Origin: Chara braunii
Lineage: Eukaryota; Streptophyta; Charophyceae; Charales; Characeae
Assembly: GCA_003427395.1 (NCBI GenBank)
Contig: BFEA01000228.1
Span: forward strand, 1,872,184 to 1,896,029
Length of the DNA: 23,846 nucleotides
Direction: 5' to 3'
Positions 8,481 through 16,666 of the stretch are shown piece by piece. Under the pieces are notes generated by a model. The model was not told the origin of the DNA and made no database searches. It saw only the letters and a program-made list of their open reading frames with translations. A program made the translations under genes and the position numbers. Positions within the stretch are counted from its first letter, which is position 1. Each line of letters opens with the position of its first letter.

Positions 8481-9960
8481 CTCAACTAGATTTGGACAGA
8501 CTGTTGACAAAAGATGAGGTACTAGTGGCAAGCAAGAAAATGGCAAAGGGAAAGTGCCAAGGGGATGGCAGACTACCCATTAGACTTTATTTGGTAATAT
8601 GGTCTAAAAGAGTACCTTATCTGCTAAATATCTATAATAAAGTCGCGACTGGGGAGAATTTGACGACGGGGATGATGAATGGCATCATTACTCTCCTTTA
8701 CAAGAAAGGAGACAAAAGGGAAGTAAGGAACTGACGGCCAATTTTGATTTTAAACGTGTTTTATAAAATCATGGCCAAAACGTTGGTATTACGAATAGGC
8801 CGTTATCTGTCGAGATTAATTCAAAAGAACAAGGCGCATTTGTCAAACATAGATCAATTACCGACAACATTGCTTCAACGATTCAAGCATTGAAAGTAAT
8901 TGCTATTGAAAACTGAGACGTTGCAATTCCGTTGTTGGATATGGAAAAGGTCTATGAACAAGTAGGTTGCGCCTTTGTGATGACCACCTTAAAGCACATG
9001 GGGTTTGGATAAAACTTCTGCCGGTGGGTTAAAATTATATATTATACTGCATCAGCGGCAGTCATGGCGAATGACTATGTATCTGGTAAGTTTGAACTGA
9101 CCCGTTCGCTAAGAGAGGGGTGTCCTTTAACCCCCCTACTTTGTGTGGTACATATGGAAGTGCCACTGGATAACAAAAGACATAACGAAGAGATCAAAGG
9201 ATTGGAACTACATAATAAACTATAATGGACGGGAGGAGCTATGGCAGACGATCTCACGATCGCCTGCCAGAATAACCGCCCAACATTGTTGTCCCTAAGG
9301 AAAGTCCTTAATTCTTATTGTGACATATATGAGGTATCTATTAACTGGAGTAAATCAGTTTATTTCCTGCTGAATGACCATAAATTTCATGTTAACTGGG
9401 ATTGAAGTCGGTGCCATCAAATGCATCTGACCGGTTTTTGGGTGTCCAAGTGTCACTGGCAGAGAATGCAGACTTGTAGGACTCGCTGCTCGAGGAAAAA
9501 CTCAGGAACAAACTGGTTGCATGGAAAAATACCACGCACCTGTCGTTGCTGAGACGAGCGATGGTCATAACTTCAACGATCTTTTCAGTATTGTGGTTTG
9601 TGCTAGCAGTCCATATGCTGGGAGAAGACACTTAGAAACGGATCAAGAATGCAACAGCTAGGCTGCTATAGAAGTCAGAGGGTAAATAAGAACAAGGTTT
9701 ATTTTCGAGAGTGGCATGGGAAACGGTAGTCTTCCCCAGAGACGAAGGGGATTTAGGCATACTGGATCCGCGCTAACAAAATGTGGCTTAGCTAAGTGGT
9801 CGGTGAAGGCATTGCACGCCAAAGAAGACGGTCTCAGGTGAATGCTGGCATGTTATATCCTCTGCAAGGAATGGTTTATGGATGAGTTGTTATATTTCAA
9901 CCTTTTTTTTCTATTTGGGATAACTGCTGCAATTAGACACTGGACCCGGTTCAGGAGCCT
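8481..9960 (+). pseudogene. LINE reverse transcriptase remnant
   Basis: RT blocks in order: LTKDEVLVASKKMAKGKCQG (8503-8562), LYKKGDKREVRN followed by a stop where the family has Trp and then RPILILNVFYKIMAKTLV (8695-8787), QGAFVKHRSITDNIAS after a frame change (8830-8877), LLDMEKVYEQV holding the first catalytic Asp (8935-8967), REGCPLTPLL (9114-9143), and MADD at 9241-9252 in place of the family's F/YADD. The thumb follows with RFLGVQVSLAE (about 9431) and LSLLRRAMVI (about 9541), then the W-VVFPRDEGDLGILDP block near 9715-9770. Sequence after about 9960 no longer resembles L1. Stops at 8731, 8914, 9010, 9220 and 9403 inactivate it. Confidence 0.9.
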
Positions 9961-10041
9961 ACAGTTGGGTAAGGGCCCGAGCATGGTTTTGTACCGGGTT
10001 GTGTTTGTGGGGTGTTTCCTGGACCCCTGTGTTTGAATTGC

Positions 10042-10086
10042 AATAAATATGGATACTGTCCCCCCCCCCAAAAAAAAAAAAAAAAA
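10042..10086 (+). promoter_or_regulatory. LINE polyadenylation signal, C run and A tail
   Basis: AATAAA at 10042-10047 is followed after about 13 bp by a C run (10060-10069) and an A17 tail (10070-10086). The tail marks the 3' end of the LINE insertion. The C10-A17 junction is unusual and may be microsatellite drift. Confidence 0.75.
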
Positions 10087-10446
10087 TCAGCTCGAGAAAG
10101 GTATGGCGGCGGTATTTGTTGGGCGAGCCTCAATCTTAGACTGCTTTTCAAATTTCCAACGTATATCATGTATGGGCTCAAACCTTGTGCCACCCGCATG
10201 GCCCACAGAGAAGTGAGCGACCAACATCTACTCACACAGCACCGGGCCATCGTGACGTGAAAGGTTGGCCTAGTGAACAAAACATGACTCATACAGTAAA
10301 AAAAAAAAAAAAAATCGTACACGATAAAAAAAAAATCACCCGATGGGGCCGAGGGTACCGTCGACGAGGGTACTACCGGTAGTTGTCATCCCACCCTACT
10401 ACTGTACTGTACGTGCGCACTGGGACACACCGTACGCAGTCCGTAG
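10087..10446. other. Unannotated stretch, no gene seen
   Basis: Contains A17 (10298-10314) and A9 runs and a GTAC-rich patch around 10355-10380. Frames are short. Nothing recognised. Confidence 0.45.
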
Positions 10447-10903
10447 ATGACTTACAGGATTGTGTCCGCGCCAATCAACGGTATGAGATCCAACGAGTTC
10501 TTCCACATTGGCGTCATCAACGCAACCCACTTGGCTCACGCAGTTGTACGCATGAAGGCAGTGCATGTACGTGGATGTCCATTACGACGCCGTGCGCAGG
10601 GCGAGTACGTTGAAGTCCGGCCAGCGCAATTATGAGTTTAGTTTGCACGTGCTCACCTGTACGGTTTGCAGCCCTACCTACGGGAAGATGCAGTGTGTAG
10701 ATACTGGCAGAGACAAATTGTTGAGGTCGAGCGGGTGGAATGCTAACTTGGAGTCTCCGTTTGCCGAAGGCATTGGCTCTGACCTTCCCCCGCCGGTTTA
10801 GAAACCGAATCACCTGCTATGGTCGACCATCCACCGACGTGTTGTTCATGGCATGCTGTCGACACCGAAATCGACTTCTCACTTGCGCCGGTCCCTCTAT
10901 CGG

Positions 10904-10983
<80 letters not shown>

Positions 10984-11512
10984 TACTCTTTGGAAAACGA
11001 AGGCCGCGTGGAGAGTGAAGTGCAGCGACGACAGTTTTTGGAGAGTGCGTCGTCGACCGGTCCGTCGAGGTCCCCACCAATGGTCCTAGGCGGAAGGTAT
11101 CCTATCCCAGAAGAAAAAATAAAAAACTGCAGCGGTGTACATCTCAAAGTTTTGCAGCCAGTCTTAGACAAATACATTTCAGAGCTCTCAGCTTTGTGCC
11201 TGGTACGGCGGGACCCTTCCCCACAATTCGACAAGGGTTCCACACAACGAATCGGAGAGTGGATAGCATGTGACGCCAATGCGTCAGTTCTCTGTTGGTC
11301 GCGGTTGAAGGCGTACTCTCCGATTCAGAGCAAGATGGATGGTCCCACTTAGGAGTATCCCCAAAACTGTTGTTGTAGGCTGGGTGCTCTCCAAGCTCAG
11401 AGAGTGGTTTTCATCAGTGCTTTCTAACAACTATCTTGACTTGTTTCGAGGGTCGAAGCGAAGAGTTCGTGCAGCAATGCATAACTATCTGAATTTGCAC
11501 AAAGTAGAGTAG
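10447..11512 (+). pseudogene. Unrecognised decayed coding-like stretch
   Basis: Not recognised. Three plus-strand blocks have ordinary protein-like composition. Block 1 (10447-10635) includes MRSNEFFHIGVINATHLAHA. Block 2 (10819-11352) includes YPIPEEKIKNCSGVHLKVLQ and the Trp/Cys-bearing end IACDANASVLCWSRLKAYS. Block 3, one frame over (about 11291-11512), includes VVVGWVLSKLREWFSSVLS and YLDLFRGSKRRVRAAMHNYL and ends at a TAG. Blocks 1 and 2 share a frame but are separated by stops, and blocks 2 and 3 need a +1 shift, so it is a pseudogene unless introns intervene. A (CT)n run interrupts block 2. The stop is followed 78 bp later by AATAAA. A transposase-type or host gene remnant is possible, and no family can be named. 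Confidence 0.4.
10906..10979. repeat. (CT)n microsatellite
   Basis: About 37 uninterrupted CT units inside the decayed coding-like stretch. They give (Ser-Leu)n in two frames and (Glu-Arg)n on the other strand, so frames through it are artificially open. Confidence 0.95.
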
Positions 11513-11589
11513 TGCAGCAGGACCCAATGCCACACTTCCTGCCGTGCATAAGCAGGATTGGGGCTTGCTGTGCTAGGTCCACTTGTATC

Positions 11590-11640
11590 AATAAATATTG
11601 ATTATTTTTCTATGAAACAAAAACAAAAAAATACATAGTA
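11590..11640 (+). promoter_or_regulatory. Polyadenylation signal and A-rich tail
   Basis: AATAAA at 11590-11595 lies 78 bp after the TAG at 11510-11512 and is followed by an A-rich run (11614-11648). This looks like the 3' end of a transcript, possibly copied back by retrotransposition. A T25 run follows at 11657-11681. Confidence 0.5.
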
Positions 11641-11800
11641 AAAAAAAAGGAACTAGTTTTTTTTTTTTTTTTTTTTTTTTTAGCCTAACCAATGGGAAGT
11701 AGGTCGCCAGAGGGGTGAGAAAGGGTAAGTCGGTCGTTAGAGGGGAGTGACGCAAATTAATTCAACTTTCACGGGCGAGTAAGTCGACCGCCAGCCCCAA

Positions 11801-11823
11801 CCAATTCAATAACCTATAAAATC
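11801..11823 (+). promoter_or_regulatory. Putative CCAAT/TATA core promoter
   Basis: CCAAT at 11801-11805 and CTATAAAATC at 11814-11823 precede an ATG at 11870 by about 50 bp, giving room for a start site near 11845. A second CCAAT lies at 11689. Two imperfect copies of a GTCG-AGAGGGG word sit at 11702-11719 and 11732-11749. The CCAAT-to-TATA distance is short, so this may be chance. Confidence 0.35.
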
Positions 11824-11869
11824 TGGACAGAACGACATTTCAGGCCTCGTTTCTTGTCACTATAGTATT

Positions 11870-12001
11870 ATGGGAACCCATAGCAGCCACATCACATCCG
11901 TGCTCAAGCCTCCAATGAATGAATATGCAGGAGCTGCACCTACCAACAAGTGGGCGATAGCAAAAATGACCCTAACTGGAAATATGACATTACCTTTTCA
12001 G
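11870..12001 (+). CDS. Putative first exon of an unrecognised gene
   Basis: Not recognised. From ATG 11870, 44 codons have normal amino-acid composition (including KPPMNEYAGAAPTNKWAIAK and NMTLPFQ). They end at CAG|GTCAGT (12001/12002), a good eukaryotic 5' splice site. Beyond that site the frame turns to Lys/Ser/Asn low complexity until a stop at 12119-12121, as intron would. Base composition is more even than in the surrounding AT-rich DNA. No second exon was found. It may instead be a fragment of a repeat. Confidence 0.3.
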
Positions 12002-12121
12002 GTCAGTCAAGTACAAACCGCAAAACAACAAGAAAAAAATAATTTTGATAATACAAGTACATCATACAAAAAAAAAAAACCGACTATAAAATCATATATC
12101 TCGTATGATAGAAGTGTATAA

Positions 12122-12564
12122 ATAATTTTATCTTGACACTTTTCAATGGTGGAGGACGGAATGGACAAAAAAGAAGGAGATACCAAAAAATAAAAAAACA
12201 GAAAGAAAAAGAAAAGAAAAGCAAAATAAAAATAAAAAGTATTGCATTCTCCTTATATTAATATTCTGCAAATAATGTGAAGATCATGTAACCGACAGGC
12301 GAGAAAGTGTGTCCTTTACCTTAGGCTTTTCTGATGGTTCGACTAGTAGTGTCAATAGAGGGAACACCTCTCAATGTCTTCAGAACGCATAAATCATTTA
12401 GAAGCGCGCGAACAACATTAGAATGTTCACAAATTCATTAATATTCAATATTTATATAAACTCTAAAATTTTGAACATCCCCTTTTTACCAAAACGAAAC
12501 ATGGGAGAGGGGAAATGGGTCAAATTTTTCAAAAACATTTTCAAAATCAACGGAAAAACTCCCA
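12122..12564. other. AT-rich intergenic DNA, no gene seen
   Basis: A-rich low-complexity block at 12175-12245 (purine-rich AAAGAAAAG words), then AT-rich sequence without recognisable frames. May include the outer edge of the FB arm that follows. Confidence 0.5.
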
Positions 12565-12805
12565 CAAGCATGAAAGATGAAAAAACACTAAATTTGAAAA
12601 AAATCCTTCATATGTAATAATCGATATTCTTTTTTTTCCAATTAAAACATTTTTAACTTTATTTGACAAGTTTTCGTCTAAAAGTGAGTTTTTCCTTCCA
12701 ACGATATCTATTTGTTGAAGATGAAAAGAAAGTCTGCAAGAGTTTCAATTTTTATTTCACTACAACAAATAACTTTCACTTATGATTGGATTAACTTATT
12801 TATAA
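12565..12805 (+). repeat. FB family: right-arm-type fragment
   Basis: Resembles the right arm of the complete foldback element (19261-19765) in the same orientation: AACATGAAAGATGAAAAAAC-like start, CTTCATAT, TTTATTTGACAAGTTTTCGTCTA, GAGTTTTTCCTTCCAA, ATCTATTTGTTGAAGATG, CACTACAACAAATAA and GATTGGATTAACTTATTTATAACC. It is truncated and abuts family A. Confidence 0.65.
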
Positions 12806-13305
12806 CCATAACCATGGTTACCAGGCCGAATGTTCGAGAACCCCTGGGCTGACCCCTGAACGTTCAGGCGTTCGGGTCGAGTTCGGCGGCCGAACCCNCC
12901 CCCCCCCCAAAAAATTATTTCAAGGCCTAAAAATGATTTTCTTTTTGTTGATTTTTTTTTGAAGTTCTTCAGGACATGATCTACACGCATATAAATTTTC
13001 AAGGCATTTTGTTAAGCCAATAAAAAATGGAACATCATCAAAGATGACGGTGTTAAAACGTACTCGTCTACTCAGTTTTTTTCTTCTTCACTTTTCACTT
13101 TTTATTGTGATTTTATTTTGATGCTTTAATATTTTATTATTTTTCAAACCTTTTGCATGAGTTTTGTATTATGTGAACTTATGAAGTACACATATATAAA
13201 GTTGCAGGGCATTTGGCTGTAAAAATAAAACAAAAAAAATTGTCAAAGATGGCAGTGTCGAAAACGGGTTTGCGCACTCATTAATTTTGATTCTTTAATT
13301 TCCTA
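12806..13305 (+). repeat. Repeat family A, copy 1
   Basis: Head ACCATGGTTACCAGGCCGAA followed by a GC-rich GTTCG palindromic block with a C run and an N at 12898, then an AT-rich body. The body holds an internally repeated word about 206 bp apart: CAAAGATGACGGTGTTAAAACG at 13039-13060 (20 of these bases match the general form) and CAAAGATGGCAGTGTCGAAA at about 13243. It ends near GCGCACTCATTAA. Inverted copies lie at 20858-21327 and 22528-22998 and a headless direct copy at 23085-23372. Confidence 0.75.
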
Positions 13306-13599
13306 GGAAGTTTTTCATGCCCGGCTGGGCCTGCACGGCCGGGCACCCGAGCGTGACGCCCGGGGTACCCTGACGTGCAAAAAAAACAATAATATATATA
13401 TATATATTTTATTTTTTTTTTTCTTTGCGCTCTCTCAAAGGATCCAAAATCCGGGTTCGTTTCATCTTTCGAGAGTTAGCTGTAAAGAGGGGGAAAAAAA
13501 GGTATAAATTGTTTTTAAAGGGGCTAAGAGGGGTTAGAGGAGTATCCATTACTGTGATTTTTTTTTTTTTTTTTTTTTTATCTCCGATTCCATGAGAAA
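13306..13599. other. GC-rich palindromic block and AT microsatellite
   Basis: 13322-13375 is GC-rich with GCCCGGC/GCCGGGC palindromes, set abruptly in AT-rich DNA. It is followed by (AT)n at 13391-13407 and T runs at 13411-13421 and 13558-13579. No gene seen. Confidence 0.55.
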
Positions 13600-13810
13600 T
13601 TATAATGTGATCCTCAACCAAAAGTTGTTTCTCTTACAATTCTACACAATATTTGTTTTCTGAAAGTTTTTGGCTTTCGTTGTTGTTGTTATTGTTGTTG
13701 TTTTTTGGGGGGGATGCCCGAAACCCTGCCTGGGGGTCATGCCCGGCCGGGCACCCGCACGTGTATCCACGCACAAGTTGAGTGTCAGGGCGCCCGAAAA
13801 AACAACCTAG
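13600..13810 (+). repeat. Repeat family C, copy 1
   Basis: Shares the body CAAAAGTTGTT...TCTACA-AA-AT...TT with copies at 15000, 20090 and 21372 and, like them, passes through a T-rich run into a GC-rich palindromic tail (CCCGGCCGGGCACCCG, 13741-13757) ending AACCTAG at 13804-13810. The tail is more diverged than in the other copies. Confidence 0.55.
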
Positions 13811-14014
13811 TAGAGTTTTTCATCTGGTGTGGGTGAGTGATAGTCTACTTTGATTTTGGTTAAGGTAGATTATCATTTACAGTGTAATCAGTGAGGGGAT
13901 TCTGCAGACTGTTGAGGGTTCAGCCTCCTGATGAGTTGGTGAAACTCCGACGAAACAGTTTGTCACAGCCCCTCGTTTGTTGTCCTCTTCTCCCTCTCTG
14001 CCTACGGTTTACCG
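13811..14014 (+). other. Ribozyme-bearing segment between repeats
   Basis: About 204 bp bounded by the CCTAG end of family C and the start of family B, holding the hammerhead. Upstream an imperfect hairpin GTGATAGTCTAC (13837-13848) with GTAGATTATCAT (13865-13876) precedes it, and a pyrimidine-rich run (TCCTCTTCTCCCTCTCT, 13983-13999) follows. No tRNA primer-binding site, LTR ends or protein frame seen. Confidence 0.5.
13891..13976 (+). ncRNA. Type III hammerhead self-cleaving ribozyme
   Basis: All parts of a hammerhead are present in order. Stem III is GCAGACUGU (13904-13912) with ACAGUUUGU (13955-13963), 9 pairs including 2 G-U. The expected cleavage site follows U at 13913. Stem I is GAGG/CCUC (13914-13917, 13924-13927) around loop GUUCAG. 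The core is CUGAUGA (13928-13934). Stem II is GUUGG/CCGAC (13935-13939, 13947-13951) around loop UGAAACU, and then GAA (13952-13954) leads into stem III. Loop I UUCA is complementary to loop II UGAA, the place of the tertiary contact that natural hammerheads need. Stem III extends outward by 6 Watson-Crick pairs, GAGGGG with CCCCUC (13893-13898, 13969-13974), plus two G-U pairs beyond an internal loop. The open end is stem III, which defines type III, the form common in plants, viroid-like RNAs and retrozymes. NUH cleavage triplet is GUU, allowed but slower than GUC. Confidence 0.88.
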
Positions 14015-14225
14015 TATTTCAAATTTGGTAAGACATTTAGATGTAATGCTCGGGCAAATGTTGTTTATTGTATTTTTCTGCATAACATATATTTTTTGCT
14101 GATATTTTCAGGGTTTTTTTTCTTTTGGTTCTCGTTCGGCCCAAACAACCGAACGCATTCCCCAAGGGGTCTGGTATGTTCGGGCGTTCAGCTCATCCTG
14201 AACACCGGTCACCCTTACTATAAAT
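14015..14225 (+). repeat. Repeat family B, copy 1
   Basis: Starts CAAATTTGGTAA, runs through GGGCAAATGTTGTTTA and GCATAACATA to a T-rich run, then a GC-rich tail with CGTTCGGCC, CCGAACGC and GTTCGGGCGTTCAG. An inverted copy is at 22236-22480. The AT-rich first half matches family C, while the GC-rich tail does not. Confidence 0.7.
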
Positions 14226-14229
14226 ACTT

Positions 14230-14700
14230 ACTATAAAATGATAATGCAGTTATAGTATTTCACGAACTAATTCATATTTTCATCTTAACTTTAGCATACG
14301 GTTCAAAAAACATATAATACCTCATTATTGAACGAAAAATTTTCAAAATAAAATGAAAATTTTAAAAGTAAAATGATATTTTTTAAGATTAAGTTAAAAT
14401 TTAAATTTTGAAATGCAACTTTGGTATGCAATTTGTTTATTTAAATTTAGGAATTATTTTTTTTCTCGTGGTAAAATGAAACTTTACTTTTGATATTTCA
14501 TAAGCTCATTAAAACTTATAGTTCATCTGCAACAAATAGATATAGTTAGAAGGAATTACTCTTTTTTAAATTAAAAATTATAAAGTCAAATTGAAAATTG
14601 TACTATTGAAAAAATTTTATAATTTTGCTTTTTAAATATGCAAGATTGTTTGAAATAAAATATTTTTTAATGATTTTTATTTATTATGAATTTTGTTTTG
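14230..14700 (-). repeat. FB family: left-arm-type fragment
   Basis: Matches the left arm of the foldback element (18543-19073) in the same orientation, for example CATCTGCAACAAATAGATATAGTTAGAAGGAA against CATCTTGAACAAATATATGTAGTTGGAAGGAA (words of each compared by eye). It is inverted relative to 12565-12805, so the two fragments flank the A-C-ribozyme-B block as a pair of opposed arms. Confidence 0.55.
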
Positions 14701-14756
14701 TGGGTTAAACTTCGACGTTAGTATACAATAATACTATATACATTTACGTGATGAAG

Positions 14757-14830
14757 GTGGTGAAAATTTTGAACTTCCCTCCTATATAAACAAACAAGGG
14801 GAAGGTATAAATTCAAAATTTTTAATATCT
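14757..14830. repeat. Imperfect hairpin
   Basis: AAAATTTTGAA-CTTCCCT (14763-14780) faces AGGGGAAG and TTCAAAATTTT (14797-14822) around a TATATAAACAAACA centre. Function unknown, possibly a short MITE remnant. Confidence 0.45.
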
Positions 14831-14919
14831 TCGCCACTTCGGAGTTTTCAAATTTTGAAAGTATTAAATACCGTCATACCTTAGAACACAAAGAGACTTT
14901 CAAAATATTCGACACTTTT

Positions 14920-15187
14920 CTAGGCTACCAGAGGGCCCGGGTCCACTTGCCCGAAAATAAAAGAAATAAAAAATAATTTTCAATTTAAGTTTTTATTTTA
15001 AATTTGGTAAAAAATTTCGATCTGACCCTGAGTCAAAAGTTGTTCTGTTTATTTCTACATAACATAATTGTTTTTCGGATTTTAATTTTTTTTTTTTTTT
15101 TTTTTGGCATGGGACCCTCCTTAGTCCTTGCACGGCCAGCCGCCCGGAAAAATAGAGTGACCCGGGCGGCCCGGTTTGTAACCTAGA
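14920..15187 (+). mobile_element. Repeat family C, copy 2 (MITE-like, inverted ends)
   Basis: The left end CTAGGCTACCAGAGGGCCCG (14920-14939) and the right end GGGCGGCCCGGTTTGTAACCTAG (15164-15186) are imperfect inverted repeats, enclosing the AT-rich C body and a T25 run (about 15088-15105). This is the only C copy with both ends, so it best defines the element at about 268 bp. The right ~80 bp (GGGACCCTCCTTAGTCCTTG onward) recurs at 20209-20272 and, more diverged, at 21464-21540. No clear target duplication. Confidence 0.6.
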
Positions 15188-16666
15188 CATTTTTATAATT
15201 TGAATTTTTAAAATATTCAACGTTTATCCAAAGATGGACATTCAATTTTTTTTACATCTTTGAGATCATTAAAACCCGGTTTAAAAAAAATAATTAAAAT
15301 AGGTGAATTTTTTATATTTCAAAATTAGTTTCAACGAAGTTTCAACAAGTTGTTGACCACTTATGGGGAGATGATGATCACAAGAAGATAAGGTGAAGAT
15401 ATAAGAGCATTAGGCAAAAAAAAAAAAAAACTAAGAGACTGAATAGCAGTAGGTAAGCAAGATGCACATGAACAACTTCATTGAATATCAACTTTGTTCT
15501 TCCTCTGTCATCTCCACAGTCGCTAGACTACTAAGGCTTGCACAAACAATATCGTTTTGATTGTAATAATACAAAGAGAAAACACTAGGAACACAATAGT
15601 GCAGACTATGATAATATATATGAAATATAAGTCATATAAAATACGTAAAAAGAGCACGAACACATATTGTCATAAGGAGAAAAGACAAAAACAGCTATAA
15701 AGTTCGACAACAAAGCTAAATAGTAAATATCAATCAGAGCGGGACGAGCAATGTTGAAGGGTTCAGTGCTACGGGCGAAATTATAAAATGCACTCATACC
15801 GCTTCATTAACCTTTTCATGTTTTTCGAGTTGCTCTAAGTATCCATAAAATTCATGGCGCTTGAATTCGAATCGCCTTATTGTAGCCCTTCAACTTCAGC
15901 GTCGAACAACATGTCACTTAAAGGTTTGTTAGTGAATAGTTATACCACTCATACAAATGTTTTAGGTTATACAACATTGTTCCCTATAAAGTTTTTTTTG
16001 TTTGTTGATTTCGATATCTACTAAAAAACGTATGAAAATTTTTCAATACACAATTGCGCATCATGTCTACCAATATGAGACTGCTCGCTATTGAAAAATC
16101 TCATGTGGTTGTTTTTTCCATAAAAAACTTTGCTTGCACATATGATTGTGTGAATGTACGTTGTCATGTTCGTTGTACATAAGTTCGCAAAAAACAAAGA
16201 TTGTTTCATTCAATTTTTACTTGCGCGTGCGTCTGTTATTATGTCTGATATATATAACTCCACAAAAGAAACATAAATGTAAAACCAATTTATTAGGAGG
16301 TTCAACCCTAACCGTATGCCGATGATATATTTAACTAATGGACAATGACTCATAACATCGCCCATAGTTAACATGCTCCTTTAAAAAATTGTTAACTTTA
16401 CTCACACCAACCCTGCAATTCTTACAGATTGTCGCTAAAAAACCCTTTTGGGAACGATATTAAGTATGAGAAGCTAGTTTGTCACAACCATAAAACCCAT
16501 GTATGTATATCTATGTGTAATTAAATAAAAAAACTCACATCATGCTATGTCATGTCGCCCAATAAAAATATACGTGGTGTACGAAATCCCTTTGTAACCA
16601 AAAGAATTTGCGATGCTCGAATGCATCCACGACTATAAACAAACAAACATAAATAGCACTCAAATT
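15188..16666. other. AT-rich intergenic DNA, no gene seen
   Basis: Low-GC sequence without recognisable frames. Minus-strand open stretches at 15606-15797 and 16021-16209 have no motifs. An A15 run is at 15416-15430. No repeat matches to the rest of the window were recognised here, so it may be older unique DNA. Confidence 0.45.

Larger units (their letters stand above)
6640..10086 (+). mobile_element. Decayed L1-like non-LTR retrotransposon (LINE)
   Basis: The element reads on the plus strand as ORF1 remnant, apurinic endonuclease, reverse transcriptase, AATAAA and A tail, the order of the L1 clade. Reading frames are interrupted by many stops and frameshifts, so it cannot encode active protein. 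Many of the stops look like G-to-A or C-to-T changes (for example W to stop at 8731 and at 7585), as seen in old, methylated repeats. The region after the RT thumb (about 9960) passes within ~80 bp to the polyadenylation signal, so the usual long C-terminal domain appears to be missing, probably by internal deletion. The exact 5' end is not defined. Confidence 0.9.

Noticed and set aside
10604-10720. Cys-rich stretch near 10640-10670 as a SWIM zinc finger of a MULE transposase
   Set aside because: Only a CTVC pair is visible, the expected downstream Cys and His are missing, and no catalytic transposase motif was found.
11396-11425. CTGATGA on the minus strand near 11411-11417 as a hammerhead core
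   Set aside because: No stem II followed by GAAA and no matching stem III nearby; the match is chance.
12565-14700. Retrozyme with two LTRs around the hammerhead
   Set aside because: The only second hammerhead copy is inverted and 2.8 kb away; no direct LTR pair, primer-binding site or polypurine tract could be shown. Kept only as a hypothesis.
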